A stretch of 64,000 bases of DNA from DASRBN01 sp035294305 (GCA_035294305.1 DATGLD010000041.1:62001-126000); one strand, 5' to 3'. Shown: positions 34,806-43,364, counted from the stretch's first letter. Made by a program: numbers and translations. The notes: generated by a model from the sequence alone, not told the origin.

Positions 34806-35960
34806 ATGGCTGTTAAAATACCTATCGATCTTGCGCAAAACGGAACGACGCGCAAGGCGCTTCAGCAAGTAAGCAATGTTGTGACACCTTCACGCACATT
34901 GTCACGGGACCGTTTGCCTGCCGGTACTATTTTGAGTGGCGTGATTGCGGTGGTACGGCTCTGGCGTGCATTGAGCCGCAAGGGTCAACCAGGACAGTCA
35001 ACGCTGTTGGATATGCTGCCGCGGCAGATCACGCACGAGGGAGTTATTCTGGAGCAGCACATCCGCGAGGGGCGCTTCCAGCGCAGCCTGGCGCTGATCA
35101 CCGCTTTCTCAGGCTTGCTGGCAGGGTTGGAGGTGACCTATGAACATTACCGGGGCAGCTATAGCGAGCGCATTATGTATAGCCCGGTGCTCTTGTCGCC
35201 GCTGATATGCATCGCGGCAATCTGGACGGTGTTCAGTCGCTTCGCGGCGCGTGTGGTGCTGCCGATTGTTTCGCTGGTGATGATGCTCGACGGGCTGGTG
35301 GGCTTCTTCTACCATATTCGCGGGATTCATCGCAAACCTGGGGGTTGGCGCATTCCGGTGTTCAATCTGATTATGGGGCCACCGCTTTTCGCGCCGCTGC
35401 TGTTTGGTCTGAGCGGCTTCCTGGGCTTGATTACGGCCTTTTTGCGCCGCGAGGACGCGCCGGACTTTCCTACTTTTGGTGGACTGTTGAAGCCGCGCCC
35501 GGCATGGATGCACCTGCTGCCACATAGCATTTCGCGCGAGGGACTGGTGTTTGAGCAGGATATACGCGAGGGGCGTTTCCAGCGCATGTTGGGAGTGGCG
35601 ACGGCCATCTCGGCATTCTTCAGCGGCTTCGAGTCGCTCTATTCACATTACAAGAATAACTTCACCTACCGCATACAGTGGACGCCAATTCTTTTGACGC
35701 CGGTCTTGATGATTGCGGGGTTTGGCACAGTATGGAGCCGCGCCGTGGCGCGAACGCTGCTGCCGGTTGCCTCGATACTGGCGCTGCTCAATGGAGGCAT
35801 AGGCTTCTTCTATCACCTGCGCGGCATATTACGCCGCCCGGCCGGTAGCAGCAAGCTCCTGTACAACACCATCTATGGGCCGCCGATATTCGCGCCACTG
35901 CTGTTTGCCGCCTCTGGATTTCTCGGAGTACTGGCAAGCCTGCTAAGGAGAGAGAAATAA
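34806..35960 (+). CDS. Unrecognised membrane protein made of two 167-residue repeats
   Basis: 384 residues; ATG preceded by AAGGAAAAG. The protein is an internal duplication: EGRFQR at 88-93 and 255-260, His114 and His281 (EHY/SHY), FFYH at 167-170 and 334-337, GPPLFAPLLF at 191 and GPPIFAPLLF at 358, all offset by exactly 167 residues. Each half has about three to four hydrophobic segments. I do not recognise the family. It lies 22 bases after the anchored FAD/Fe-S dehydrogenase gene and one base before the gluconate-dehydrogenase subunit-3 gene, the place where a cytochrome or quinone-binding anchor would be expected. The two conserved His per repeat could bind heme or quinone; that is inference. 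Confidence 0.85.
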   Translation: MAVKIPIDLAQNGTTRKALQQVSNVVTPSRTLSRDRLPAGTILSGVIAVVRLWRALSRKGQPGQSTLLDMLPRQITHEGVILEQHIREGRFQRSLALITAFSGLLAGLEVTYEHYRGSYSERIMYSPVLLSPLICIAAIWTVFSRFAARVVLPIVSLVMMLDGLVGFFYHIRGIHRKPGGWRIPVFNLIMGPPLFAPLLFGLSGFLGLITAFLRREDAPDFPTFGGLLKPRPAWMHLLPHSISREGLVFEQDIREGRFQRMLGVATAISAFFSGFESLYSHYKNNFTYRIQWTPILLTPVLMIAGFGTVWSRAVARTLLPVASILALLNGGIGFFYHLRGILRRPAGSSKLLYNTIYGPPIFAPLLFAASGFLGVLASLLRREK

Positions 35961-35961
35961 C

Positions 35962-36792
35962 ATGAAAGTGCAACGTAATCCAAAAGCGCCTCATGAACAG
36001 GTCTTTGAAGTCGATAAAACCATGCCGGTACGCGAAGACCATCTACCCGTCACTCCTAAAACGGGCAAACCGATTCCACCGGTGGCACAACCGGGTTACT
36101 ATCCTGGTTTCTCCACGCTGAGCCAGCAGGAATTCTGGGACGAAGCCACGCGGAAGGTGGTGCTTGACCGTGTGAATAATGTGCCGCCGATCCGCTTTTT
36201 TACGACTGAAGAGGCCTATCTGATGCAGGCGGTCTGCGATCGTTTGCTGCCGCAGGATGACCGCGACGAGGCGCATAAAATACCGCTGGTCAATTACATT
36301 GACGAGCGCCTGTATGAGCGGCGCATCGATGGCTATCGCTTCGAGGACATGCCGCCCGATCACGAAGCGCATCGCCTCGGCTTGCAGGCGATTGAGCAGA
36401 TGTCGAAGGAGATGTACAGCAGGTCTTTCACCGAGTTGAACCAGACCGAGCAAGATACGATTCTCAAATCTATTCACGACGCGACTCCGGTAGGGGCGCA
36501 CGAGATCTGGCAAAAGATGTCGATTCAGCACTTCTGGATGTTGCTGCTACAAGATGCGGTGGAAGTGTACTACGCTCATCCTTATGCCTGGGATGAGATT
36601 GGCTTTGGCGGCCCGGCCTATCCACGTGGCTACATGCGGCTGGAGGGCGGAAGGCCGGAGCCATGGGAAGTGGATGAGAAACGCTACGAATGGGAGGCGC
36701 CTGCCGGCTCGCTTTCTGACCGCTACGAGCCGATAGGTGGGCCAAAGCACCATCATGAGAGCCAGACGCCAGGCCAGGAGGGAACACATTGA
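35962..36792 (+). CDS. Gluconate 2-dehydrogenase subunit 3 family protein
   Basis: 276 residues. The central part (about 60-200) matches the small subunit that partners GMC-type membrane dehydrogenases: FFTTEEAYLMQAVCDRLLPQD at the start and a helical HFWMLLLQDAVEVYY with YAWDEIGFGGPAYPRGY at the end. Family members normally carry a Tat signal and act outside the membrane. Here the N-terminus is polar with no signal, so the complex probably faces the cytoplasm. It starts one base after the duplicated membrane protein (AAGGAG upstream) and is followed by the GMC gene after a repeat-filled gap of 219 bases. Confidence 0.83.
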   Translation: MKVQRNPKAPHEQVFEVDKTMPVREDHLPVTPKTGKPIPPVAQPGYYPGFSTLSQQEFWDEATRKVVLDRVNNVPPIRFFTTEEAYLMQAVCDRLLPQDDRDEAHKIPLVNYIDERLYERRIDGYRFEDMPPDHEAHRLGLQAIEQMSKEMYSRSFTELNQTEQDTILKSIHDATPVGAHEIWQKMSIQHFWMLLLQDAVEVYYAHPYAWDEIGFGGPAYPRGYMRLEGGRPEPWEVDEKRYEWEAPAGSLSDRYEPIGGPKHHHESQTPGQEGTH

Positions 36793-36999
36793 TCCCGTGG
36801 AGGGCCAGTACGATCCCGTGGAGGGCGACCACAAGGGTACGCCCTTACTAGAGGACCACGGGGCCGTCCCGCAATGGAGGAGAGTCCTGGTAAGGGCCGT
36901 ACCCTTGTGGTCGCCTTTGAGAGTCCAAATGGAACGCCAATGTGCAAGATATAGGGCCAGGTCATAGTAAGGGCATACCCTTGTGGTCGCCTTTGAGAG
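36791..36999. repeat. Composite family-A palindrome array before the GMC gene
   Basis: Three family-A units: one forward (36820-36850, GGAGGGCGACCACAAGGGTA then CGCCCTTAC) and two reversed (36890-36922 and 36963-36999), the reversed ones nearly identical over about 32 bases (TAAGGGC..TACCCTTGTGGT then CGCCTTTGAGAG). The forward and first reversed unit can pair into a large stem-loop. At 36791-36826 a 15-base word GATCCCGTGGAGGGC is repeated in tandem with period 21. It separates two genes that belong to one complex. Confidence 0.7.
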
Positions 37000-37011
37000 G
37001 TGTAAAGATAC

Positions 37012-38775
37012 ATGAAAAGTCCAATTTTTGGTGAATTTGAAAGCCCCGAGCCTGGGGAACATATGCTTGGACCAATCCAGAAGATTGATACGCCGATGCG
37101 TCGATTCGATCCGAATGAGGAGGTCGATTTTTGCATTGTCGGCGTTGGCTCGGCGGGAGGAGTGCTGGTGCAGCGCCTCGCCCGTGCCGGTTTCAAGGTT
37201 CTTGGCATCGAGTCGGGGCCATTCTGGGATACGGAGCGGGATTGGGTGAGCGACGAGGCAGGCTCGCATAAACTCTATTGGAACGAGTTGCGCATTACGG
37301 GTGGTTCAGACCCGATTACGCTGGGTGCCAACAATAGCGGGCAAGGAGTCGGCGGAGGCTCGGTGCACTGGGCGGGTTTTACGCCGCGCTTTCACCCATC
37401 GGATTTCCGCGTCTATTCGGAAGATGGTGTGGGCGCGGACTGGCCAATGACCTACGATGAGCTCAAACCGTACTATGAGCTGTTGGAGAAAGAGATTCCT
37501 GTAGCGGGTCCCGCATACTATCCATGGGGCGATCCACACGGCTATACCTATGGCGCGCATCCGCTAGGAGGTGTAGGCGACGTGCTGGTGAAAGGATGCT
37601 CGAAGCTGGGCATCCGCTCGGTTGCCGGTGGACCGGTTGCTATCACTTCAGGCTCGCATGCCGACCGGCCGCACTGCATCTATCGTGGATTCTGCATTCA
37701 GGGCTGCAAAGTCGGGGCCAAACAGAGCACACTGGTAAGTCACGTGCCCGATGCTATCCGTCACGGAGCGGAGATTCGTGCTAATAGTATGGTCTCGCGT
37801 ATCAATATGAACAAGAACGGTATCGTGACCGGGGTGACCTATTTTGATGCGCATGGAGTGGAGCGAGAGCAAAAGGCAAAGGCGGTCATCGTCTCCAGTT
37901 ACGCGATTGAGACGCCGCGCCTGCTGTTGAACTCGGCCTGCCCAGGCTTCGAGAACGGACTGGCCAATTCCAGCGGCACCGTTGGCAGGTATCTGATGGT
38001 GCAGATAGGCAACGTAGTGGCCGGGCGCTTTCCAGGACTGGTGCGCATGTACAAAGCGCCGCCGGCGCACGCGCTGACCGAGGAGTTTTATGAGACGGAC
38101 CCGAAGAACGATTACGTACGCGGCTTCGCCATCCAGACGGTAGGGCCGCTGCCCATTGCCTTCGCGAAGCAGATGATGGTAGCCAAGGGAGCCTGGGGGT
38201 GGGGCATGCGGCGGGTGATGATGGACTACAACCACTGGGCGGCGCTCGGCGTGCTGGGAGAAATCTTGCCCTGGGAGGATAACCGTGTGGAGATTGCCGG
38301 GGAGACAGATCGCTTCGGTATCCCTGTAGCAAAGATCACGTTCAGTTTGCATGAGAATGATAAGAAGATTGCCAAGGCGGGCGTCGAGAAGACGACCGAA
38401 ATCCTGTACGCGGCGGGAGCCGAGGAGGTAGTGGAGGAGGCGCGTTACGCGCACCTGGTCGGAGGCGCGCGCATGGGCAACGATCCGCGCACATCAGTGA
38501 CGGATAAGTGGGGGCGCGCGCATGATATTCCGAACCTGTTTGTCTGTGACGGTAGCCTGCTGCCAACCCAGGGGTCGGCCAATCCAGGATTGACCATCCA
38601 GGCGCTGGCTGCGCGTACTGCCGACTTCCTGATCTCGAACGGGCCAGATGTGCTGATGCGACAGCCGCGCGTTGTCAATGTCGAAGAGCCACCGGTGCGG
38701 CATAATCTATCGCCGCGTGGAACGTCGGGACGCGGCATGCCGCGCATCAAGAGTAAAAAAGTACGCCAAAAATGA
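37012..38775 (+). CDS. GMC-family FAD dehydrogenase with predicted 3Fe-4S site
   Basis: 587 residues. FAD-binding N-terminus FCIVGVGSAGGVLVQRL at about 40-56, substrate-domain GVGGGSVHWAG, and the C-terminal GMC block (GGARMGNDPRTS, then CDGSLLPTQGSANPGLT). Cys222, Cys228 and Cys232 (C-x5-C-x3-C in PHCIYRGFCIQGC) resemble the 3Fe-4S site of FAD-dependent glucose and gluconate dehydrogenase large subunits. There is no signal peptide. With the subunit-3 protein encoded just upstream it forms a sugar, sugar-acid or alcohol dehydrogenase that feeds electrons out through the cluster. The basic C-terminal tail is extra. Cytochrome bd genes follow directly. Confidence 0.88.
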   Translation: MKSPIFGEFESPEPGEHMLGPIQKIDTPMRRFDPNEEVDFCIVGVGSAGGVLVQRLARAGFKVLGIESGPFWDTERDWVSDEAGSHKLYWNELRITGGSDPITLGANNSGQGVGGGSVHWAGFTPRFHPSDFRVYSEDGVGADWPMTYDELKPYYELLEKEIPVAGPAYYPWGDPHGYTYGAHPLGGVGDVLVKGCSKLGIRSVAGGPVAITSGSHADRPHCIYRGFCIQGCKVGAKQSTLVSHVPDAIRHGAEIRANSMVSRINMNKNGIVTGVTYFDAHGVEREQKAKAVIVSSYAIETPRLLLNSACPGFENGLANSSGTVGRYLMVQIGNVVAGRFPGLVRMYKAPPAHALTEEFYETDPKNDYVRGFAIQTVGPLPIAFAKQMMVAKGAWGWGMRRVMMDYNHWAALGVLGEILPWEDNRVEIAGETDRFGIPVAKITFSLHENDKKIAKAGVEKTTEILYAAGAEEVVEEARYAHLVGGARMGNDPRTSVTDKWGRAHDIPNLFVCDGSLLPTQGSANPGLTIQALAARTADFLISNGPDVLMRQPRVVNVEEPPVRHNLSPRGTSGRGMPRIKSKKVRQK

Positions 38776-38788
38776 GAGGATCAGTATC

Positions 38789-40186
38789 ATGCCCAATTTG
38801 CTAGCAGCACGGTCTCAGATGGGCCTATCACTGGGATTTCACATCATCTTTTCCGCGCTGGGCGTGGGGCTACCATTGATTTTGTGCATCGCGGAGGGGC
38901 TGGCGCTGTTGAGAAAGGATGGGAGCTGGATGGCGCTGGCCCGCCAGTGGACGAAGGCCTTCGCCATCCTCTTTGCCGTAGGCTCTGTATCGGGCGTGAT
39001 TGTGGAGTTCGAGCTGAGTTTGCTGTGGCCGAGATGGATCAGCTTTGCCGGGGCGCTGATCGGGCTGCCGTTCGCGATGGAGGGATTCGCCTTTTTCCTG
39101 GAGGGTATCTTTCTCGGCATCTATCTTTATGGCTGGAACCGGCTTTCACCCGTCGTGCATTGGATGTGTTCTTTGCCCATTGTGCTGAGCGGATTGTTCT
39201 CGGCCTGGTTTGTGGTCAGCGCGAACTCGTGGATGAATTCGCCTTCCGGCTTTCAGATGGTGAATGGCAAGGCCGTGAATATCAACCCTTTCGCGGCTAT
39301 TCTCAATCCGAGTACGCCATTTGAGACGACGCATATGATCCTGGCATGCTATGTGGTCGTCGGCTTTGGCACCGCGGCTGTCTATGCCGCCGGGATGCTG
39401 CGCGGCAAGCGCGATGATTATCACCGCAAGGGATTGCTGTTGGGAATGGCTTTAGCCGTGGTTGCTATTCCACTACAAATCGTAAGCGGGGACTTTAATG
39501 CGCGCTTTCTTGAACAGGGACAACCGGCGAAGTACGCGGCCATCGAGGGATTGGTGACATCGGGCTATGGGCTACCCCTGTATATCGGTGGAATAGCCGA
39601 TCCTACTACCGGCCAGGTGTACGGCGCATTGGAAATCCCGCATGGTGAGAGCCTGCTCGCGCATTTCGACCTGAATTCATATGCGAGAGGAATCAATGAG
39701 ATACCGGCGCAAGACCACCAAACGGCGGGGAGTTTCGAGGCCGTCCACCTGGCATTCGATGGCATGGTCTTCATTGCATTCTTTTCACTGCTGGTAGCCG
39801 TGGTCTTCTGGCTGCTGTTTCTGAGTCGCAAACGACGAGTGCCAGAAAACAAGCTGGTGCTATGGGGAGCGGCCATTGCCGGCTCGCTCTCATTCATAGC
39901 CGTCGAACTCGGCTGGATAGTAACCGAGGAGGGGCGACAGCCATGGATCATCTACAATCTTATGCTGGTGAGAGATGCGCCCAACCCGGCCCAATGGATA
40001 ACCGTGAGCTTTATCGTCTTCTCCTGCATCTATGTCTTGCTGGGAACGACTTTGATCGTGCTGCTGCTGCGGCTGGCTCGCAGGCCGAAAACACCTATGG
40101 TATGGAATGAGTTTGTGCAGAGAGAGGAAGAGGGCGAAGAGCAGAGGTCACAAGGTCTAGAACGGAAAAAGGCAGGTGCGCGATGA
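38789..40186 (+). CDS. cydA: Cytochrome bd-type quinol oxidase subunit I
   Basis: 465 residues from the ATG at 38789 (GAGAGGA upstream). Hallmarks: heme-b595-type His in GLSLGFHIIFSALG, the proton/heme acidic pair in FAMEGFAFFLEG, and GRQPW in WIVTEEGRQPWIIYN. At 465 residues, shorter than the Escherichia coli protein, it has the short Q-loop of the CIO-like class. The enzyme oxidises quinol and reduces oxygen to water with high affinity. It lies 13 bases after the GMC dehydrogenase gene, implying the dehydrogenase and its terminal oxidase are co-expressed. Its stop overlaps the cydB start (ATGA). Confidence 0.96.
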   Translation: MPNLLAARSQMGLSLGFHIIFSALGVGLPLILCIAEGLALLRKDGSWMALARQWTKAFAILFAVGSVSGVIVEFELSLLWPRWISFAGALIGLPFAMEGFAFFLEGIFLGIYLYGWNRLSPVVHWMCSLPIVLSGLFSAWFVVSANSWMNSPSGFQMVNGKAVNINPFAAILNPSTPFETTHMILACYVVVGFGTAAVYAAGMLRGKRDDYHRKGLLLGMALAVVAIPLQIVSGDFNARFLEQGQPAKYAAIEGLVTSGYGLPLYIGGIADPTTGQVYGALEIPHGESLLAHFDLNSYARGINEIPAQDHQTAGSFEAVHLAFDGMVFIAFFSLLVAVVFWLLFLSRKRRVPENKLVLWGAAIAGSLSFIAVELGWIVTEEGRQPWIIYNLMLVRDAPNPAQWITVSFIVFSCIYVLLGTTLIVLLLRLARRPKTPMVWNEFVQREEEGEEQRSQGLERKKAGAR

Positions 40187-41229
40187 TTCTGGATTATGCA
40201 GTTGCCGTCCTGCTGTGGCTGTCGATTATTACCTATGCAACGCTTGGTGGCGCCGACTTTGGTGGAGGCATATGGCAAATGTTTGCTTTTGGTTCCGGTA
40301 AGCAAGCGAAGGAAGAACGAGAAATCATCACGCAGGCGATAGGGCCGGTCTGGGAGGCGAATAACGTCTGGCTGGTTTACCTGGTGGTTGGCCTCTTTAC
40401 GGCTTTCCCTATTGTGGCCGGGACGCTGGCTATTTCCCTGTTCATCCCTTTCAGCCTGGCACTGATCGGCGTCGTGCTGCGTGGAGCGGCTTTTGCTTTC
40501 GAGGAAAGCATTCCGCAGTCGGTGGATGTGCACGCGGCTTTCGGGCGCGTGTTCAGCGCGGCCAGTATCATCGCGCCTTTCCTGCTGGGAACTTGCGCGG
40601 CGGCGGTAGCGAGCGGGCAACTACGTCCCGCGAACGGCAGGATTCCGGTAGCGGTTTTCAGCGCCTGGCTGACGCCTTTCGCCATTATCGTCGGCCTGAT
40701 GGGGCTCGGCATCTGCGCGACGCTGGCGGCTGTGTACCTGACGGTGGAAGCCGAAAGGCAGGAACAGCCAGCATTAATCGAGGCTTTTCGTATTCGCGCT
40801 CTTATCGCCGGCGGCGTTACTGCCGTTCTCGCGGCCATCACTCTGGGGTTGTCCCCATTCGAGGCGCCGGTTATCTGGCACGGCATGCTGGACGAAGGGC
40901 TATGGGCTATTGCGCTGACGATGGCTATCGGGCTGGCTACCGCCGCGGCGCTGTTTTTCCGCCGCTTCCGTCTTGCGCGAGTGTTGGTGCAGATGGAAAC
41001 GGCAGGCATCATCGGTACCTGGGGAATTTCGCAGCTCCCGTATATCGTCCCGCCAGATCTGACGATTACCGGAGCAGCCAGCCCCTACCCGACGATGCAG
41101 GCCTTTTTCATCGCCGCTTTAGTAGGAATGGTCATTCTGCTTCCTTCAATCTGGCTGTTGTTGCATGTTTTTAAGGTGGAAGAAAAGCCGCCGCCAGTTC
41201 ACGAAAAGGGCCTGGAGAAGGCGACTTGA
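40183..41229 (+). CDS. cydB: Cytochrome bd-type quinol oxidase subunit II
   Basis: 348 residues with about nine membrane helices. The N-terminus (TYATLGGADFGGGIWQM) and the following ITQAIGPVWEANNVWLVYLVV are the characteristic CydB blocks, the latter including the conserved Trp-Glu segment. ATG overlaps the cydA stop in ATGA, so translation is coupled. The C-terminal ~15 residues are a charged cytoplasmic tail. The cydCD assembly transporter is not in the window. Confidence 0.95.
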   Translation: MILDYAVAVLLWLSIITYATLGGADFGGGIWQMFAFGSGKQAKEEREIITQAIGPVWEANNVWLVYLVVGLFTAFPIVAGTLAISLFIPFSLALIGVVLRGAAFAFEESIPQSVDVHAAFGRVFSAASIIAPFLLGTCAAAVASGQLRPANGRIPVAVFSAWLTPFAIIVGLMGLGICATLAAVYLTVEAERQEQPALIEAFRIRALIAGGVTAVLAAITLGLSPFEAPVIWHGMLDEGLWAIALTMAIGLATAAALFFRRFRLARVLVQMETAGIIGTWGISQLPYIVPPDLTITGAASPYPTMQAFFIAALVGMVILLPSIWLLLHVFKVEEKPPPVHEKGLEKAT

Positions 41230-41242
41230 GGTGGCAAAACCA

Positions 41243-41470
41243 ATGACTATGTTAGCATATGTTGATTATGCTTTTATCGTGCTGTTTTTTCTAGGACTTG
41301 CCGGGGTAGTAGCGCTGATTACTATCCCAAAACCAGTAGCGGAGGTTGAAGCGAAGGCCCCGCCGGTAAGGGAGAATAAAGCAGCCTATGGCTTCCTGGC
41401 AGCATTACTTGTCTCGCTCCTTGTGTTGACTCTACTTGTGCAGAGGCAACAGGCACATGCGAGCTCGTAG
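41243..41470 (+). CDS. Small two-helix membrane protein after cydB
   Basis: 75 residues from the ATG at 41243 (a GTG at 41231 and an ATG at 41252 are alternatives). Helix one YAFIVLFFLGLAGVVALI, a Pro/Lys/Glu-rich loop, then helix two YGFLAALLVSLLVLTLLV. It begins 13 bases after the cydB stop. It does not resemble CydX, which is shorter with a single helix, but its place suggests an accessory subunit of this bd oxidase. No function is recognised from sequence alone. Confidence 0.6.
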   Translation: MTMLAYVDYAFIVLFFLGLAGVVALITIPKPVAEVEAKAPPVRENKAAYGFLAALLVSLLVLTLLVQRQQAHASS

Positions 41471-41606
41471 CCAGAAGGGGCGCTCTCCGCCATGCGCTAG
41501 AGCAAGAGAGGCAGACAATTGGCTCTAGCAAAGGAAAGACAGCAAGAAATTATATCGTAAGACGATATATAGAAGCATAAAGAGATTGCCAATAACGCTT
41601 TCCCGG

Positions 41607-41852
41607 TTATTTATTTTGGGTCTTCTCTTCCTGTTTAGTGAAGTGGGCATAGCGGAAGAAAAAGAAGATCATAGTACAAGCAAAAAGGAGGCCTAAAGCA
41701 AGGGAGGCTATTCCCGATATACCTACCGGATTGCCAGTGAAGACGCCTATCGTCAGGCTCAACAGGGCGAGCAGGAGACAGGTCAAGCCATAGATCAGTT
41801 GCCGGTCGGATCTATGAGAAGTTACGTGGTTTGAAGCAGAGGAATTGTTCAT
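41607..41852 (-). CDS. Small two-helix membrane protein
   Basis: 81 residues: a polar Ser/Asn/His-rich start, helix LIYGLTCLLLALLSLTIGVF, a short loop, helix SLALGLLFACTMIFFFF and a charged tail KQEEKTQNK. This is a credible small inner-membrane protein, but I recognise no family. It converges on the cyd cluster from the opposite strand. A weak SD-like AAAGGCGC sits well upstream of the ATG. Confidence 0.5.
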   Translation of the reverse strand: MNNSSASNHVTSHRSDRQLIYGLTCLLLALLSLTIGVFTGNPVGISGIASLALGLLFACTMIFFFFRYAHFTKQEEKTQNK

Positions 41853-41923
41853 GAATTTAAAGCGCCTTTTACCGCTATTTGAGCAAAGTTCTATTCAGTC
41901 AAACTTTAGAGACAGGATCAGAG

Positions 41924-41970
41924 CGGGCGACTACAAGGATGGGCCGCCCATCCATAGATGGGCGCGACCA
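41924..41970. repeat. Divergent family-A palindrome
   Basis: GCGGGCGACTACAAGGATGG, then GCCGCCCATCCATAGATGGG and CGCGACC. The ACAAGG core of family A with extra nested complementary words (GCCCATC/GATGGGC). Confidence 0.45.
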
Positions 41971-42072
41971 TTCTGGCTGCTAAGGGTCACCTGCCAGTCC
42001 CTATTAGTTATACGGAATGATCGCCAGGGCTGTTTCGTTTAGCCCCCTAGAGTTAGAAATGGAGGGAAAACA

Positions 42073-43293
42073 ATGGATTCCGCTCGCAAACAGCGCATTA
42101 TAGAGATGTTTCTCAACAGAGGTGAAGACTTTCACGCGCTGATCTGCCGCCTGCCGCAAAATGTGGTGATGCTGACCGGCTATCAACCCATCCTGGGCAA
42201 CACGTTTTGCCTCGTAACGGTAGATGCAGCTACAAAAGAGGTGCAGGTTCGCATGGCGCTGCCGGTTGACGAACAGGACCTTGTCGCGCCTGGCACAGCC
42301 ATCGAGGTGAAGACCTATGCCGAAGAGACGATGCATTACATCGCTAATACGATTGAAGCGGTTCGCGAGCCGCTGGCGGAGCTGATTCGCTCGGCAGGCA
42401 TCAACGAAAATGCCGTGATCGGGTATGAGGGCATCCATTCACCGGTTGCCACTGCATACACACAGGTGGGAGTGCCTGGCCCGGCCACGCTCGAACTGCT
42501 GCACCAGCTTTTCCTGGGCGGCTACCTGCGCGATGTCTCAGACATGCTCGATGAGCTGGCGGCGATTAAAACAGAGGATGAAATAGAGGCTATGCGGCGC
42601 TGCGAGCAGGTGGCATACGAGGGCTTCAAGGCAGCGCGTGATGCTGTTCGCGTGGGCGCGTCGGAAGCGGATGTGGCGGCTGCAACCTGTGGCGCGCTGA
42701 TACGGGCAGGGTACGCGGTTCCAGGGGCAAAACACGTGCTGCCCCATGTGCATGTAATGGCAGGCCCGCGCGCGGCGCTCGCTTACCGGGCTTTCAACCT
42801 GACATCAAACTATGCAATAGCGCAGGGTGATACTGTTACCGTGCAAATGGAGGTCTGCATCAACGGCTACTGGGCAGAGCTGACGCGCTCATTTTTCGCC
42901 GGAAGCCTCAGTGACGAGTGGCGTCGAGCGCATGAAGCGTGTGTCGCCGCGCAGGACGCAGCCTTGCAGAGTATTCGCGATGGCGCTGCCGCACGTGCCG
43001 TAGATGGGGCCGCGCGCAATGTGATGGAAAAGGCAGGCTTTGGCGCAGCCTTTAAGCACGGCCTGGGACACGGCTTCGGCTTCCAGGCCATCAATCATGC
43101 TGCCGCGCCTGTCCTGCATCCCGCCTCGAACGCGGTGTTGCGGAATGGTATGGTGCATAACATGGAGCCGGCTGTCTACCTGGAAGGGAAAGGCGGTATT
43201 CGTCTCAATGATAATGTGCTGGTGAGGAACGATGGGAATGAAGTGCTGTCGAAGATGATTCCGCGTGATTTAGACTGGCTGGTTGTGTCATGA
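42073..43293 (+). CDS. M24-family (Xaa-Pro peptidase / creatinase-like) protein lacking several metal ligands
   Basis: 406 residues; ATG preceded by GGAGGG. A creatinase-type N-terminal domain is followed by the pita-bread fold from about residue 165. In dinuclear M24 peptidases five ligands are conserved. Here the first Asp reads Gln and the second Glu (VQMEVCINGYWAELTR), the final Glu of GVRIED reads Asn (GGIRLNDN), while the His (GLGHGFG) and one Glu (HNMEPAVY) remain. That pattern fits a metal-free creatinase-like C-N hydrolase or an inactive homologue better than a peptidase. It stands alone between a repeat and an SDR gene. Confidence 0.8.
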   Translation: MDSARKQRIIEMFLNRGEDFHALICRLPQNVVMLTGYQPILGNTFCLVTVDAATKEVQVRMALPVDEQDLVAPGTAIEVKTYAEETMHYIANTIEAVREPLAELIRSAGINENAVIGYEGIHSPVATAYTQVGVPGPATLELLHQLFLGGYLRDVSDMLDELAAIKTEDEIEAMRRCEQVAYEGFKAARDAVRVGASEADVAAATCGALIRAGYAVPGAKHVLPHVHVMAGPRAALAYRAFNLTSNYAIAQGDTVTVQMEVCINGYWAELTRSFFAGSLSDEWRRAHEACVAAQDAALQSIRDGAAARAVDGAARNVMEKAGFGAAFKHGLGHGFGFQAINHAAAPVLHPASNAVLRNGMVHNMEPAVYLEGKGGIRLNDNVLVRNDGNEVLSKMIPRDLDWLVVS

Positions 43294-43323
43294 TAGTACT
43301 GAGGATGCAAGGCAGGCATTCTT

Positions 43324-43329
43324 TATAAT
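43324..43329 (+). promoter_or_regulatory. Candidate -10 box for the SDR gene
   Basis: A perfect TATAAT lies 36 bases before the SDR ATG, in CTTTATAATAACC. No clear -35. Confidence 0.35.
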
Positions 43330-43364
43330 AACCGTGAAAAAAGGAAAGGAAGGATTTGTTTCAA

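Noticed and set aside
36791..36999. A CRISPR-like array from the spaced repeats
   Set aside because: Only three units, in mixed orientation with unequal spacing, belonging to a dispersed family; no cas genes.
37648..38454. A 268-codon minus-strand frame inside the GMC gene
   Set aside because: Antisense to strongly conserved GMC blocks and without start signals.
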